A DNA stretch of 36,772 nucleotides from Fragilaria crotonensis (lineage: Eukaryota; Bacillariophyta; Fragilariophyceae; Fragilariales; Fragilariaceae): NCBI GenBank assembly GCA_022925895.1, contig JAKSYS010000630.1, positions 1 to 36,772 of the forward strand, given 5' to 3'. Numbering within the stretch: position 1 is the stretch's first letter; every line of letters starts with the position of its first letter. The translations under genes and the position numbers were made by a program. Under the pieces are notes generated by a model that made no database searches, had not been told where the DNA came from, and saw only the letters and a list, made by a program, of their open reading frames with translations. Positions 1-10,118 of the stretch are shown in pieces.

Positions 1-86
1 GCCGATGGTGATGGTCCAAAGATTGTGAGGCTCGGACAGACGATGGCAACATGTTTCTCTTTAGGTACTTTGATGCAACAAGCTAG

Positions 87-2882
87 CTAAGCGAATTTGG
101 ATGCCCACTCTGTATATGGTTTTGTCTCAAGAACTGTGGAACTGTTGTGTGAGATGGATATAACAAAACAAGGGGCCACGACAGTGTTTCCAGAGACAAG
201 GTGGTATGTTGGAGACCACTTCCACTCCCTCAACAGTGTTGACTCGTGTTCTTTAATTTCTTCTGTTGTTGATTGAACAACCAGTTGGTATCTCTCGTCC
301 GGATCCGTGGGTGAGTCAACAACAACTACAAGAGCCAAACGACAGGGAAACTTCCCATGTTCCCCAAAGTCAATTATCATCCAGTCATGTATGGGACCAT
401 CGGACTGATAGCAGGGATGACATCGAAAGGTGTGGACATCTCGTTTGTATTCAGTACAAAATGTTATTGAGTCGGATTCCTTAAAGGAATCAAAAAGAAA
501 CTCAATCAACTCCAGGGGAAGAGCAAGTAAATCACGGTGAGTTCTGGTGTCCCATTCAATTTTGTACTGAATTTGTTTACTCGATTTGAATCGATAAACA
601 CAGCCAAATGTTGCTTGTCCGGTGCTCTGAAAGATTCCATTCCTTGTTGTTTCATCATCATGGTGGCTGTCGGGTACATCAGCATCACCATCTGGTTGCT
701 CCCATATGCGCGTGTGTATGGTGTCGATCATGAAGGAGTACATTAAACGTTGGGCTGCCTGAAGTTCATATGCAGAACCCTCAATTCGCTTCTGTGCCCG
801 TCTCCCAGGGTGCTTTGCAGCAGGAATTAGAAGTGATTCTGGACGCTGTGCACAAAAGTTCACTGGAGAGCCAAACCGAGACATATCATCCACAATGTGT
901 AACAACTCATGGAATTTCGAAACTTCCATGCATCCTCGGCATTGCTTTTCTGTCCTTCCTTCCTTATGATGGTTCCTTTTTCTTACCCTTTTTCTTGTCA
1001 TCCTCCTTTCCCTCAACTTTCAAGGGAATGGACTGTTTGCACATATCCATGAAATTGCGAATGGAATCCTGATGTTTCTTCATTTCATTTGCAACATGTG
1101 CTGGATTTGTAGTCTCCCAGTAATGACTCTGGTTTAGCCAAGCATCGAAACAAAGGAGAGATTCAAGTACTTCAAGGACCTCAGGAACCTTCTTAGTTGT
1201 TCTTTTCTCAAGACATGTTTGGATCATTTGCCATCCTGCTTCATATTGGAAGAGGATGACAAACAAAAACGAGGCCAACGCGTTCTGATGCAGTTATCTT
1301 TGTCAAATTTGTTACCCCATTGCTGAAATCTGTTGATGGATACTCCTTTCGGTAGGTTTGGCGATGAGACTTGTGAAATGCTATTGCAAGGTCATCAAAG
1401 GCAGCCTTCTTGGATGCTGGAAGACTGTCCAATATAAGTTTTGTTACTCGATGACACCTTTCCGAAATGCATGCATTGTCTCCACAGGAGTGGCCCCAAA
1501 GATTCCACGCTCAGGGTCAGCAAAGGCAATGTGTTCAAATGCATTTTCAAGTTTATGTTGAGACCATCGTTTCCTGAGATCATCATCATTACTCCTGGCA
1601 ATGAAACCCATATCCGAGGCTACCAGGTATTTGCAATGGACATCACAGTTCTTCAGATCATCATAATTGACATCACAGCACCGATGAGGGCGTTGATTCC
1701 ACTGGTGTGAACACCATACCGACCACACAGCATATCTCCTTCTTGCATATCTTGAATGATGAACAACACACATGTGACAATGTCGACACAGATTCTACCC
1801 TTTGGACCAATTGGCAAATGAACACCACACAGTTGTGGTGAACATTTCGAAAGGTCTCAATACAGCATCCAGCTCCTTATGATAGATACGAATGGCATCG
1901 CCCATACGAAGTGTCTGCTTCTGAGCTGATGAGGACTTCCTCTTTGGGAGAAAGCCATGATAGCCCCATGCCTTGATACTCCTTCTGAATTTTTCTGTAA
2001 AAATGGCTGGAGTGAACATGTAGGGTTTAAGTGAAAGCGATCATTCCCTGTTACAGAGGTACGATCAATCCATTGGATGATTGGAACAAACAATTGCTTC
2101 TGAGGATCTGTGATTAATCGATCATACGCCTTGCGATAGACACTCCCGGACAGTGCCTCACCCAAAACATTGCTGCCTTTCAATTTGTGGTAGGGCTTCA
2201 GGATCATTGATATCGATGGCAAGGTTTTCTGCAGTCATAATGCTTGGATTTTGCAGCAAACTTAGCAACTGTGAAGCGAAGTCAAAACAAATCACATCTG
2301 ATGGAGAGCCATGATGTACATCCACTCTTCGTACAAAGGGAAGCAGTCTTTTCCCATTACGAACTGAGTTGATCAGGGCATCAACATTTTTGGCACGCGA
2401 GAGTCCACCCACTGGGTTGTAAGAATAATTATCAGCAGATGCAGAGCGCCCACCCAGGACTTGACCAAAAGTGTAGTCGGGTGCATTGGCATGGTCCAGG
2501 ATTTTGAGGAGAGAAACAGTCCACTTCTGATCGGTAGTATACATGAAGTTTGAACGAAATGATGGGGCTTCCACATCTTCATCAAGTGCAGAATTCGTAC
2601 AGGTAAGAATGTTTGGGTCATCACTTAACATGGACAAATCATCACTTTTGTTGCAGTCCTCGATGTCCTCACAAGAAGTGCTTTCAACTTCCACACCATT
2701 GCCAGCCGGAAACTGCAGAAGGTTGTCTGTGCCATCAAAATCCATGTGGGATCATTCACCATATGTCGCCTTAAAAGGGCAGGCCTCTTGTTACTTGTGC
2801 ATGTGATATTCCCATCCTCATGAAGACGGCGACGGTGTGAAGCAGAAGCCCCATGTGTTGCTGCATGGTGTGATTTCTTCAC
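87..2882 (-). pseudogene. CACTA/Plavaka-like DNA transposase, several frameshifts
   Basis: Six or more overlapping open segments in different minus-strand frames read, in order, like one transposase. An N-terminal segment with a possible zinc-binding patch lies at about 2750-2880. An acidic, Ser/Asp-rich part follows at 2158-2745. The middle includes FADPERGIFGATPVETMHAF (about 1450-1530) and TDFSNGVTNLTKITASERVG (about 1270-1340). The last segment holds FHELLHIVDDMSRFGSP and a C-terminal part ending at the TAG at 87-89. This order is that of the large Plavaka-type (CACTA superfamily) transposases that I recall from diatoms and fungi. At least five frame changes separate the parts, so no full-length protein can be made. 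No terminal inverted repeat is visible on the left, so the element probably continues past position 1. The family assignment is from motif memory; KDZ-type transposases are the main alternative. Confidence 0.7.
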
Positions 2883-3378
2883 AATGAAATTATAACACCC
2901 GATGTTTCTATCAATATGCTGTGTATATGCTGCTTGATTGGAAAAGGGTTTCTTGTTGAAATTCAGGCAGGGGGTTTTGACAGAAGAGCAGGGGTGCCTT
3001 TGAGGAAGCAGACGAGGACAACATTTTGAAGAGAAGGTTTTGAAGAAAGGGTTTTGAAGAGGACGAGTGAAGTGAAAATGAGGTGTTGAAATTGACAGGA
3101 CACAGATTCACTAAACAGAAGTTCGGGAAAGCGTGCATTCAAATTGTACATTTACTTTCGGTACATTTTTGGTGTATGTAAAGAATGAAGGGGGTGTGGT
3201 ATGAATTCAAAATTTGAAAACCCTGCATGAATGTAGAACCTACATACCAACTCGGTACTTGGTATGAAATTCAAATGGTGGCAAAAAGACTATCCCACAA
3301 ACAGGATTTTCAGTGTTCAAAATTTGGCGCACAATCGGAAAGTTTTTCACACAACAAGGAAGCACCACAAATACAACC
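2883..3378. other. Spacer between two divergent transposon genes, with short repeats
   Basis: This stretch separates the minus-strand transposase from the plus-strand companion gene and is the natural place for a shared promoter. It holds a short tandem repeat of GGTTTTGAAGA (three imperfect copies, about 3020-3060). It also holds a direct repeat around GGTATGAA-ATTCAAA (about 3199-3220 and 3259-3280). I see no convincing gene in it. Confidence 0.45.
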
Positions 3379-4883
3379 ATGGCATCAATGGCACACCAAA
3401 CAGCAGCAGGCATGACTGCCTTAAAGCCCAGCTCTAGGAAACAAAGGAGAGACTTCATAAGAGGCGTGAACGAGTGACCACAGATCCCAATGATCTGATT
3501 CAAAGTGACAACGAGGAGGAGGAGGAGGAAGAAGTGCCACGGAAAATGGATGCAAAACTAGGACAGAAGCATGCATATGAAATCCACCATCCCTACCTTC
3601 AACTATTAAAGTCGGGAAATCAAGTGACAGCCAACTAACATCATCGGTTCCAGGGCTAAGCAGCATAGTGGACATGAGCATGACGGAAAATACAGAAGAG
3701 AATCAAATCAGTGTGATCAAGACTTGCATCAAAAACACGTGTTCTCTATTTGGAAGTTCTATCAAAAGACTATCATTCTCATTTCAGTGAAGATGAGAAA
3801 ACACTTTGTGGCTTTATCATGAAGCACACAAACATTCGAGGAACCGAAAACTGGTGGCTTGGGATGCGGAGAATAGTTGTAAAAACACACACTGATCTTC
3901 GGAACAATGCAATAAAAAACATGCAAACGAAATTCAAAGGTGAGGAATTGAAGTGAGTGTACTTTGCCAAAGCCCGAGCATACTCACACTCACTTGCATT
4001 CAACATCAAACACCTTGCATCCAGAGGGATTCACTTCCAATTTAGGAACGTATGAACACAGCCTATACAGTGGAAGCGAGGAAGAAACCAGTTACCTCCT
4101 CAAGATGAGGGATAATATCTGCTACTATGCCCAAATCATAGACACCTATGCCCCATGCATTGTCGGCAGCAGCAAGTGGAATAACACTATCAACATGGAG
4201 AACCACTGTGCAACAACTGACAGAAAAGTATGGAGCAAGAAAATCCTGTCCATAAGTGATGAAGCATTCATTTTGCTGTGCCTGATCAACTATGGGAAGA
4301 GGTGGTTCGCGGAATTAGTTAAGACAGAGAAAATGGTAAGTTTATCCGAATGGTTTGTCACAGAACAAACAACAAGAAACTGACTTGTTTTGTTATCACT
4401 TGTTGGAAACAGCGAATTGGTACATGGACTGATGAGGACAACAACAACCTACCCGTAAGTTACACTATGATACTAAATGAAATGAAAAAACCACATCCTA
4501 ACTTCTGACCAATCTTTGCAATACCATGTTCGCAGCCACCACTTTACACATTCTCCAGGAACAAGGGTGCTCATGATAATGGGGAGGCTGTGGTTGGTCA
4601 CAGGTGGGAATGAGGAAATACGATGAATTATACATGGCCATCAAGAATGATAGAAAGAAATCAACCACCCCAACATTCAACCAGGAACTACTTAAAATGT
4701 TTCTGTCCAGAAGGAAAAAGGAGTCTGGCCGGGGTCAGGAAACAATTTGATGACAAGGGTAAGAAACGCCCACACAAGTGCATTGATGTATTTGACGAGG
4801 ACTCTGATGAGGAGGATGATAACTACTCCAGTCATCTTGCTCCTGAACTTGTCTACAGTGAATTGAAAGTGGAGGCAGTTTAG
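3379..4883 (+). pseudogene. Transposon companion gene (second ORF of the Plavaka-like element), broken
   Basis: Plus-strand segments in shifting frames form one decayed gene. It starts at ATG 3379 with a basic N-terminus. An acidic run of Glu residues follows (about 3505-3535), then a segment with ENWWLGMRRIV and basic residues (3750-3950). Next comes VWSKKILSISDEAFILLCLI (about 4225-4290). Past about 4410 the readable frame changes again to GWSQVGMRKYDELYMAIKND (about 4590-4650). The DEAF..L..NYG...W block followed by a GWs.eGmr.Y.eLy block recurs, as I recall, in diatom hypothetical proteins found beside such transposases. Candidate splice donors (GTAAGT at 4336 and 4456) suggest the intact gene had introns, but frameshifts and stops remain. 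Its function is unknown to me. Its head-to-head position points to a role in transposition, which is inference. Confidence 0.5.
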
Positions 4884-5381
4884 AATAGATCAGACACTTA
4901 GTAATGAATAGTAGAATGGTTCATCAAAGCCACACGAATAGGCACAATTAAAACTAATCTCCAACAAAAGTTAAAATGAGCGACAATAACATCTATTATA
5001 TGAACAATGTCAGCTCAGAACTACTGAGGTGATTACTTCATACACACTACACAGCAAACTTCTTCTTTTCGAATATCTAATTCAGGAATTGAAATTCATG
5101 ATCACAAATGAAGAAGTGGTATAGTTCATATATTTTGAGTCCAAGAGTTCAGGAATCCCACCCGAGTGTTAGTAAAAATGAGTCAGTGAAATTCAGGAAT
5201 TGAAATTTTGGAGCTCAGGAATGCAAAGTATGAGCTCCTATGCAAGAGATGAAAAAGTTCAGGAAACATAAATTTCAGAGTTCAGGAATACGAGGAAACC
5301 CGCTTCATACACATGATGTACAAGCTCTTTAGTCCTAAGTTTTTACCTATATTTTAGGTAAAAATTATGAACAAAAAATTC
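4884..5381. other. Gene-free spacer containing the TTCAGGAAT array
   Basis: AT-rich sequence with no open frame of interest. Its only visible structure is the short-motif array annotated separately. It lies between the companion gene and the truncated Harbinger fragment, so it may be a transposon end. Confidence 0.5.
5081..5289 (+). repeat. Array of six TTCAGGAAT motifs
   Basis: TTCAGGAAT or a one-base variant occurs at 5081, 5148, 5192, 5214 (CTCAGGAAT), 5258 (TTCAGGAAA) and 5281, all in the same orientation within about 210 bp. Two copies extend to TTCAGGAATTGAAATT. Spacing is irregular (about 22-67 bp), so this is not a simple tandem repeat. Subterminal clusters of a short motif are typical transposase-binding sites in CACTA and hAT elements; that role here is inferred. 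Confidence 0.6.
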
Positions 5382-5939
5382 TCATATCAAAGATAATTGG
5401 TTTTTCATATCCAAGAGCCGACTTGGTTTTGGCACCCTTAGACACCTCTCTTTTGCAAGGTTCATCAAGTCGACGAAGACATCATAAGGAGTATGAAACA
5501 GCTTCCGAAACTGTTTCGCAAGCCTTCCATCTGAATCCCGCAAAAGCTCATCTCTGTGTTCGGGCGTGAGGAACCTTGTCCACCATATGCTCTCCCGCTG
5601 ATTCCTTCGAGGAAACTTTGTCCTCTTCTTCTTGCGTTTTGTCGGAGGGAGAGGTGGAATGCGAGCCATCATAGGGACACGGTCAACAACTAGAGGAGCA
5701 ATGTCTTCCATTTCCCAGAGGTCATCAAATAAGACGTAGTTGTGGTGTGCTGTTCCATCGTCAAAATTGTCATCGTCTGCGAGGAGGACATCATGATCTT
5801 CTTCTTCAACATCGTAGAGGAACCTGAAGAGTGATGCAGATTTTGCTCTGACATCTGTCATTAGAGACGAGAGGAAAGATGCATTCGTCTGTTGTCTTGC
5901 TTGAGCAGCAGGCGGGGTGTTGTTGTGGTAAAAGACCAT
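5382..5939 (-). pseudogene. PIF/Harbinger-type transposase, N-terminal fragment
   Basis: An open frame from ATG 5939 (open without ATG up to about 6050) to the stop at 5382 encodes about 185 residues. An acidic middle is followed by a Lys/Arg-rich stretch, then SIWWTRFLTPEHRDELLRD and LAKQFRKLFHTPYDVFVDLM near the C-terminus. The W.rFLtpe...l..d....l..kFR..FhtPy..F..L pattern is the usual segment just before the DDE nuclease in PIF/Harbinger (plant transposon protein) transposases. The reading stops about 20 residues later, before any DDE residue, so the catalytic domain is missing. It is a truncated copy. Confidence 0.65.
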
Positions 5940-6088
5940 CGTCAACAAGCAACAACAAGTAGACGAGAAGAAGCCCGTGATGACAACAATGAGCGATGTG
6001 TTTGGATTCCTAATCCTACTGGGGGGAAGATTCAAATTCGAAATTCTCAAACTAGAAGGAATTGATGCAATTGGTTAAGAAAATCAGT

Positions 6089-6324
6089 TTGTGTCGAATG
6101 CTCGACACACGAGATTTGAGTTTGTGTCCGCGAAAACAGGGACACAATTGTGTTTTTCATCAAATCTCGTGTGTCGACCTCCGACACAAACTCCAATTTA
6201 CTGTGTTTGTGTCCTGGTTGTGTCCACGCTAAGGCAAAAAACACAGACACAAATCATTTTTTTCGGAGAAACTATTTCGTTTGTGTCGAAAAAAAACACA
6301 CTGTGTCCACGCTAAGATTGAGCC
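6089..6324. repeat. Probable Harbinger element end with hairpin and GTGTC repeats
   Basis: An 18-bp perfect inverted repeat pairs 6102-6119 with 6160-6177, and the loop contains the palindrome ACACAATTGTGT (6142-6153). TGTGTCCACGCTAAG occurs twice as a direct repeat (6219-6233 and 6302-6316). TTTGTGTC or its complement recurs about six times. Read outward on the minus strand, the edge is GGCTCAATCTTAGCGTGG, preceded by TTA. A GG-starting terminus next to a TTA/TAA target site (6325-6327) fits PIF/Harbinger. The matching left terminus was not found, so this boundary is inferred. Confidence 0.45.
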
Positions 6325-6327
6325 TAA

Positions 6328-6844
6328 GCTCATGCACCAGTGAAGAGGAAAAAAATCCACCGTGCCATGCCGTATGCTTTGTCCTTGTCCTTAAAAGTCC
6401 CAGTCAATCGGACTCCCAGGTACACGTACAACGCTTACTACGACGAGCAGTTCTGAGTACTGAGCGTATGGGGTACAAGTAGCCGTGAATCGTCCGGCAA
6501 TAGACGCATAAATATATGATAGGAACGGAATCGTGAACGAGCCGTTTGAGTCGGCCCGAGCACAGGAGTGGTCATTCAGAAATTGCACCTGTTCTAGCAC
6601 AGATCCTGATTGCTCTGAAACAGGCTGCATATACTGGATAGTACTCTTCTTCCTCTGCATTTCTTGATTACTTGCTAATGAGTAAGGAGGCAATAGGAGG
6701 ATGAACTTGTATTGTCAAGTTCTGTTGACTTGTTTTGCCATATGGATTTACTTACAAGAAGTGAGTTTTCAAGGTGGATGTCACACAGTGATGCCAAAAG
6801 AATGTCAGAAATGCACAAAGCAAGTCTAGTATGGTGTCTACTAG
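6328..6844. other. Gene-free spacer left of the second Harbinger fragment
   Basis: No recognisable gene. The segment nearest 6845 may be the decayed upstream part of the transposase fragment, but stops in all frames prevent a secure reading. Confidence 0.4.
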
Positions 6845-7129
6845 GAAGCAATACTGGGATCCTCACTTGATTGCATTTACGTCACTTGGAAGACTAGCCA
6901 TATCCTTGAATGGCAGGGTTTACAGATTGAAAAATCGGGTATGCCAACAATTGTACTCAACGCTTTTGCTGACTACAATTTATGGCTTTGGCATTATTTG
7001 TTTGGATGGCCAGGATCACTCCATGATATCCTTGTTGGAGTCATAGGCAGCTGTCTCAATTGTTTTGTTCTTCATGGATCATTCACTAGTCGCAACCTCC
7101 TTGTGCCATTGCTTGGGTCTGATAAATGA
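6845..7129 (+). pseudogene. PIF/Harbinger transposase, DDE-domain fragment
   Basis: This plus-strand frame is open between a TAG at 6842 and a stop at 7129. It reads GSSLDCIYVTWKT, then a WQG..IEKSG segment, then PTIVLNAFADYNLWLWHYLF and GWPGSLHDI. In the plant transposon protein / Harbinger nuclease family the first catalytic Asp sits in a GS(x)DC motif, and the second region is P(T/S)IVLEAVAD.dLWIWHaffG.PGs.NDI. The fragment therefore covers the first part of the DDE fold. After about 7040 the similarity fades, and the third acidic residue is absent. It has no in-frame ATG before the conserved part. It is a remnant in the opposite orientation to the N-terminal fragment at 5382-5939. Confidence 0.7.
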
Positions 7130-7520
7130 TTTAAACTACAACTCCTCGGTCCTACAGCTACTAGAGTCATAACATGTCAAAGACTCATCTACCGGTTTGA
7201 TAGTGTGATTATTCTATCAAGTATATGATGAGAAACAATCGTGAGAACTCAAGGTCAGACGTCAGTGTCTATGGTCGATACCGTCGTACTCGTACCAGGT
7301 ATTGTAATTACTGTATGATACAATCAATAAATCATACAGTATGAAATGCAATATTTAGTTACAGTAGTATCATACAGTATGCAGTACTTGTACATTATCA
7401 TTTTCATATTTCTACAAATTCGAATTCATTCTTGTTTGCTTCTCTTCGCTCCGGTGTTGTCACCAAGTGACGTGGGTGCATTGATTTCTATTACCACCAG
7501 AACGTTGTTTTATCGGCAGG
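7130..7520. promoter_or_regulatory. Upstream region of the SBP2 gene
   Basis: This 390-bp spacer precedes the SBP2 start. It contains several copies of the near-palindromic ATACAGTATGA / TCATACTGTAT type (about 7310-7385) and GTAC-rich sequence. I could not place a TATA box or start site. The promoter role rests only on position. Confidence 0.35.
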
Positions 7521-9902
7521 ATGCCAATCTCTTTTGCCGAAGCACTGAAGAAGCCGCAGGCACCTGTGTCCTCCGAGCCCGTTGCTTTGGGGCCGACCCA
7601 ACCCAGGAAGCACATCAGCCACAATGGAATGCAGCAGAAAGATTCGAAGAAAAAGAAGCGATCTCCCCAACAACTGAATTCCTCCTGGGGTGAATACACT
7701 GGCCGCCCAACTTCTCAGCAACCTAAGATCAATCTACTGACGAAACCTTCGAAACCGATAGATCTCGTACAGGACTTCCCATCGCTCGTGCACAGCTCCT
7801 CGACGAGACTCGAGCCACGCTCCACGTCCACGAGGGAAGTTGCAGACGCTCCGTCCAAGTCCGAGGAAGTACCTGTCGTGATACAATCACATATGGTACA
7901 GAAAAAAGATGATCTTCTTGATGAGGTTGCTCAGGCGGAGGGCTCAACAACGAACAGACGGAAGGAGTCAACAAAAACAAAAACGAAGACTCCCTCGTCG
8001 CTGCTGGCTGCATTTGGTCCAAAACAACGATCGGAAGAGGAAGTTAATCGAATGGGTACCTTTCTGAAGAACCCATCTATTATAAAGAAGGGTAAACAAA
8101 GGCTTGGACCGCGGAAAAAGCATTTATCGATTTTGAAAAAGAAGGTGCTGCAGGAACGATTGGCGCAATGGAATGCAATGAATGAGGCAGCAGCATCCGT
8201 CGGAGAAGCTCCAGTCAGTGAGCGACCAACATCCGCGAGGACGGTGGCACTGCTTAACTTTTTTTTACCAGAGGAGACTCAAGATGAGGAGGAATTGGAG
8301 GAAATTGTATTGAATTTTAGAGACTTGGCCTTCAAAGTGGGCGAAGTGCAGGACGTGTACGTGGACCACCTACGCGGTCACGCCTTTTGTCGCTTTCCAA
8401 CTTCCGACTTGGCTCACGCAGCACATTCTTGTTGGAACGGCCTTGTCGTAGGAGGCGAGCGCTTGGTTGCAAGATTGGTTGCAACTGTACCGACGGGTGA
8501 AAATTGGAGATCATCATTGCAGAACTATGAACCGGAAGACGACGGAGAGGCGACAGTTGGTGTGACCACGGTGATACTAGAAAATATTTTAACGCCAGAT
8601 GACTTGGAAGATGAAGAGTGTCTTAAAGAGAGTCTTGAAGACATCCGAAAGATGGCGGCTGATGTTGGAACCCTTGTAGAAATCAAGGTAGAGAATCAGA
8701 AACAGGTTGTACTGACCTACCAAGGAAAACAAACAGCAGTACAGTGTTTTGATGGGAGAGTGATAAGTGGGCAAGTAGTCTCTGCTCGGCTGAGCGAAGT
8801 CGTTGTCTCTTCTGTCGTGCTATCGAATGTGTTGACAGAAGACGACCTTGAAGATGACGACTGCCTGGAGGAATCTCTGAGCGACCTACGTCTTCTCGCC
8901 AGCCGTTATGGAGTGGTGAAGGACTTGCGGGTCATGGAGGATCAACGAGGTGCAGTAGTCATTGAATATGAGGGAGATGTAGCGCAGGCGGCTGCGTGCA
9001 GTTTAAGTGGTCGTATTATAGGCGGACGCGCAATCCAGGTCGAAGTGCTCCAACAAGCATCGATCGAGTCGCAAAGGATCACCCTTTTCAATCTCCTGAC
9101 AGAGAGTGACTGTGAAGATGAGGAGAACATTGCCGAGACCAAGGCAGATGTTGCGGAACTCGCTGGTCGTTTTGGGAGAGTATTGCGCATTGAGGTAGAT
9201 CCCCGCCTCAAGGCGATTTTTCTTGAGTACAACGAAGCAGCGGATGTCGTTGACGTCGCGGTCGAAAAATTCAATTCCATGATCATCGGAGGTCAGACGG
9301 TGGCAGCAATCCGCTCCAAGACAGGGACGCCGTATTCACCGGGAGGTTCTGCTGTTGATGAACTTCCACATCGAGATCAAGTGGCGCAAATTGGGCCGTT
9401 GTCCATGCTTTCAGGTGATAAGCTCATCCCCGAGAAGTATGCCGCTATGAAACGAGTTCCCAAGGTCCCTAACACCGACACCGCGCGCTCTTACGCCACG
9501 CGAGTAAATGACGAAACAGCAAAGCCCCTCTTGAGTGAGATGCTTAGTGAGCTCATGCGCCTACAGAAGCGTGCTGTCGAGGAGCAGAATACGAAGGCGA
9601 AACGGCGATTGTTGATGGGGTTACGTGAAGTTGCTCGCGGAATTCGGTCGCAAAAAGTTAAACTTGTCGTCATGGCGAACAATCTTGATCAATATGGGGC
9701 AATTGATGAAAAGCTCCAAGAGATTGTTAACTTGGCGAAAGACAAGGGGGTTCCCATATTCTACGAATTTAACAAACGCGGGTTGGGAAAAGCCATAGGA
9801 AAAAACATTAAGATTGGAGTGATTGGTGTTCAAAACGCTGACGGCGCTCAGCAGCAACTCAAGAGACTCTTGTCCATTGCAACCTCGCATGGTCTCGTCT
9901 AG
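7521..9902 (+). CDS. SBP2: SECIS-binding protein 2 homologue with four UHM/RRM-like repeats
   Basis: The 793-residue protein ends in an L7Ae/L30e-type RNA-binding domain (about residues 697-790) with GLREVARGIRSQKVKLVVMA, NLDQYGAIDEKL, EFNKRGLGKAIGK and VIGVQNADGAQQQLK. This is the signature of SECIS-binding protein 2, which binds SECIS hairpins in selenoprotein mRNAs and brings in the selenocysteine elongation factor at UGA. A basic LGPRKKHLSILKKKVLQERL segment (about residues 196-215) and an FPSL motif near residue 90 resemble the N-terminal half of SBP2. Unusually, residues about 242-600 hold four repeats starting near 242, 351, 432 and 520. Each has the form L.N.LT..D.EDEE.LEE...D...LA...G.V and resembles the acidic helix of U2AF homology motifs. 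The ATG at 7521 is the first in a long intronless frame. Selenoproteins are well established in diatoms. Confidence 0.87.
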   Translation: MPISFAEALKKPQAPVSSEPVALGPTQPRKHISHNGMQQKDSKKKKRSPQQLNSSWGEYTGRPTSQQPKINLLTKPSKPIDLVQDFPSLVHSSSTRLEPRSTSTREVADAPSKSEEVPVVIQSHMVQKKDDLLDEVAQAEGSTTNRRKESTKTKTKTPSSLLAAFGPKQRSEEEVNRMGTFLKNPSIIKKGKQRLGPRKKHLSILKKKVLQERLAQWNAMNEAAASVGEAPVSERPTSARTVALLNFFLPEETQDEEELEEIVLNFRDLAFKVGEVQDVYVDHLRGHAFCRFPTSDLAHAAHSCWNGLVVGGERLVARLVATVPTGENWRSSLQNYEPEDDGEATVGVTTVILENILTPDDLEDEECLKESLEDIRKMAADVGTLVEIKVENQKQVVLTYQGKQTAVQCFDGRVISGQVVSARLSEVVVSSVVLSNVLTEDDLEDDDCLEESLSDLRLLASRYGVVKDLRVMEDQRGAVVIEYEGDVAQAAACSLSGRIIGGRAIQVEVLQQASIESQRITLFNLLTESDCEDEENIAETKADVAELAGRFGRVLRIEVDPRLKAIFLEYNEAADVVDVAVEKFNSMIIGGQTVAAIRSKTGTPYSPGGSAVDELPHRDQVAQIGPLSMLSGDKLIPEKYAAMKRVPKVPNTDTARSYATRVNDETAKPLLSEMLSELMRLQKRAVEEQNTKAKRRLLMGLREVARGIRSQKVKLVVMANNLDQYGAIDEKLQEIVNLAKDKGVPIFYEFNKRGLGKAIGKNIKIGVIGVQNADGAQQQLKRLLSIATSHGLV

Positions 9903-10118
9903 GAACCGATTATCAAAAGCTCCAAGAGATTATTAATTTGGCGAAAGAAAATGAGGTTCCCATATTCTACGAGTTTAACAAACGCGGGTTAGGAAAGTCA
10001 TAGGAAAAGCAGTAAGATTGGAGTGATTGGTGTTTAAAACGCTGACGGCGCTCAGCAGCAACTCAAGAGGCTCTTATCCATTGCAACCTCGCATGGTCTC
10101 GTCTAGGAACCGATTATC
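9709..10118 (+). repeat. Partial tandem duplication of the SBP2 3' end
   Basis: The last 194 bp of SBP2 plus 12 bp of trailer (9709-9914) are repeated immediately downstream (9915-10118). I count roughly 16 differences, about 92% identity, including two 1-bp deletions. The copy lies after the SBP2 stop codon (9900-9902) and its own frame breaks at a TAG, so it is not translated. Its right edge includes the stop codon of the convergent GLE1 gene (TAA on the minus strand, 10116-10114). Confidence 0.9.
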
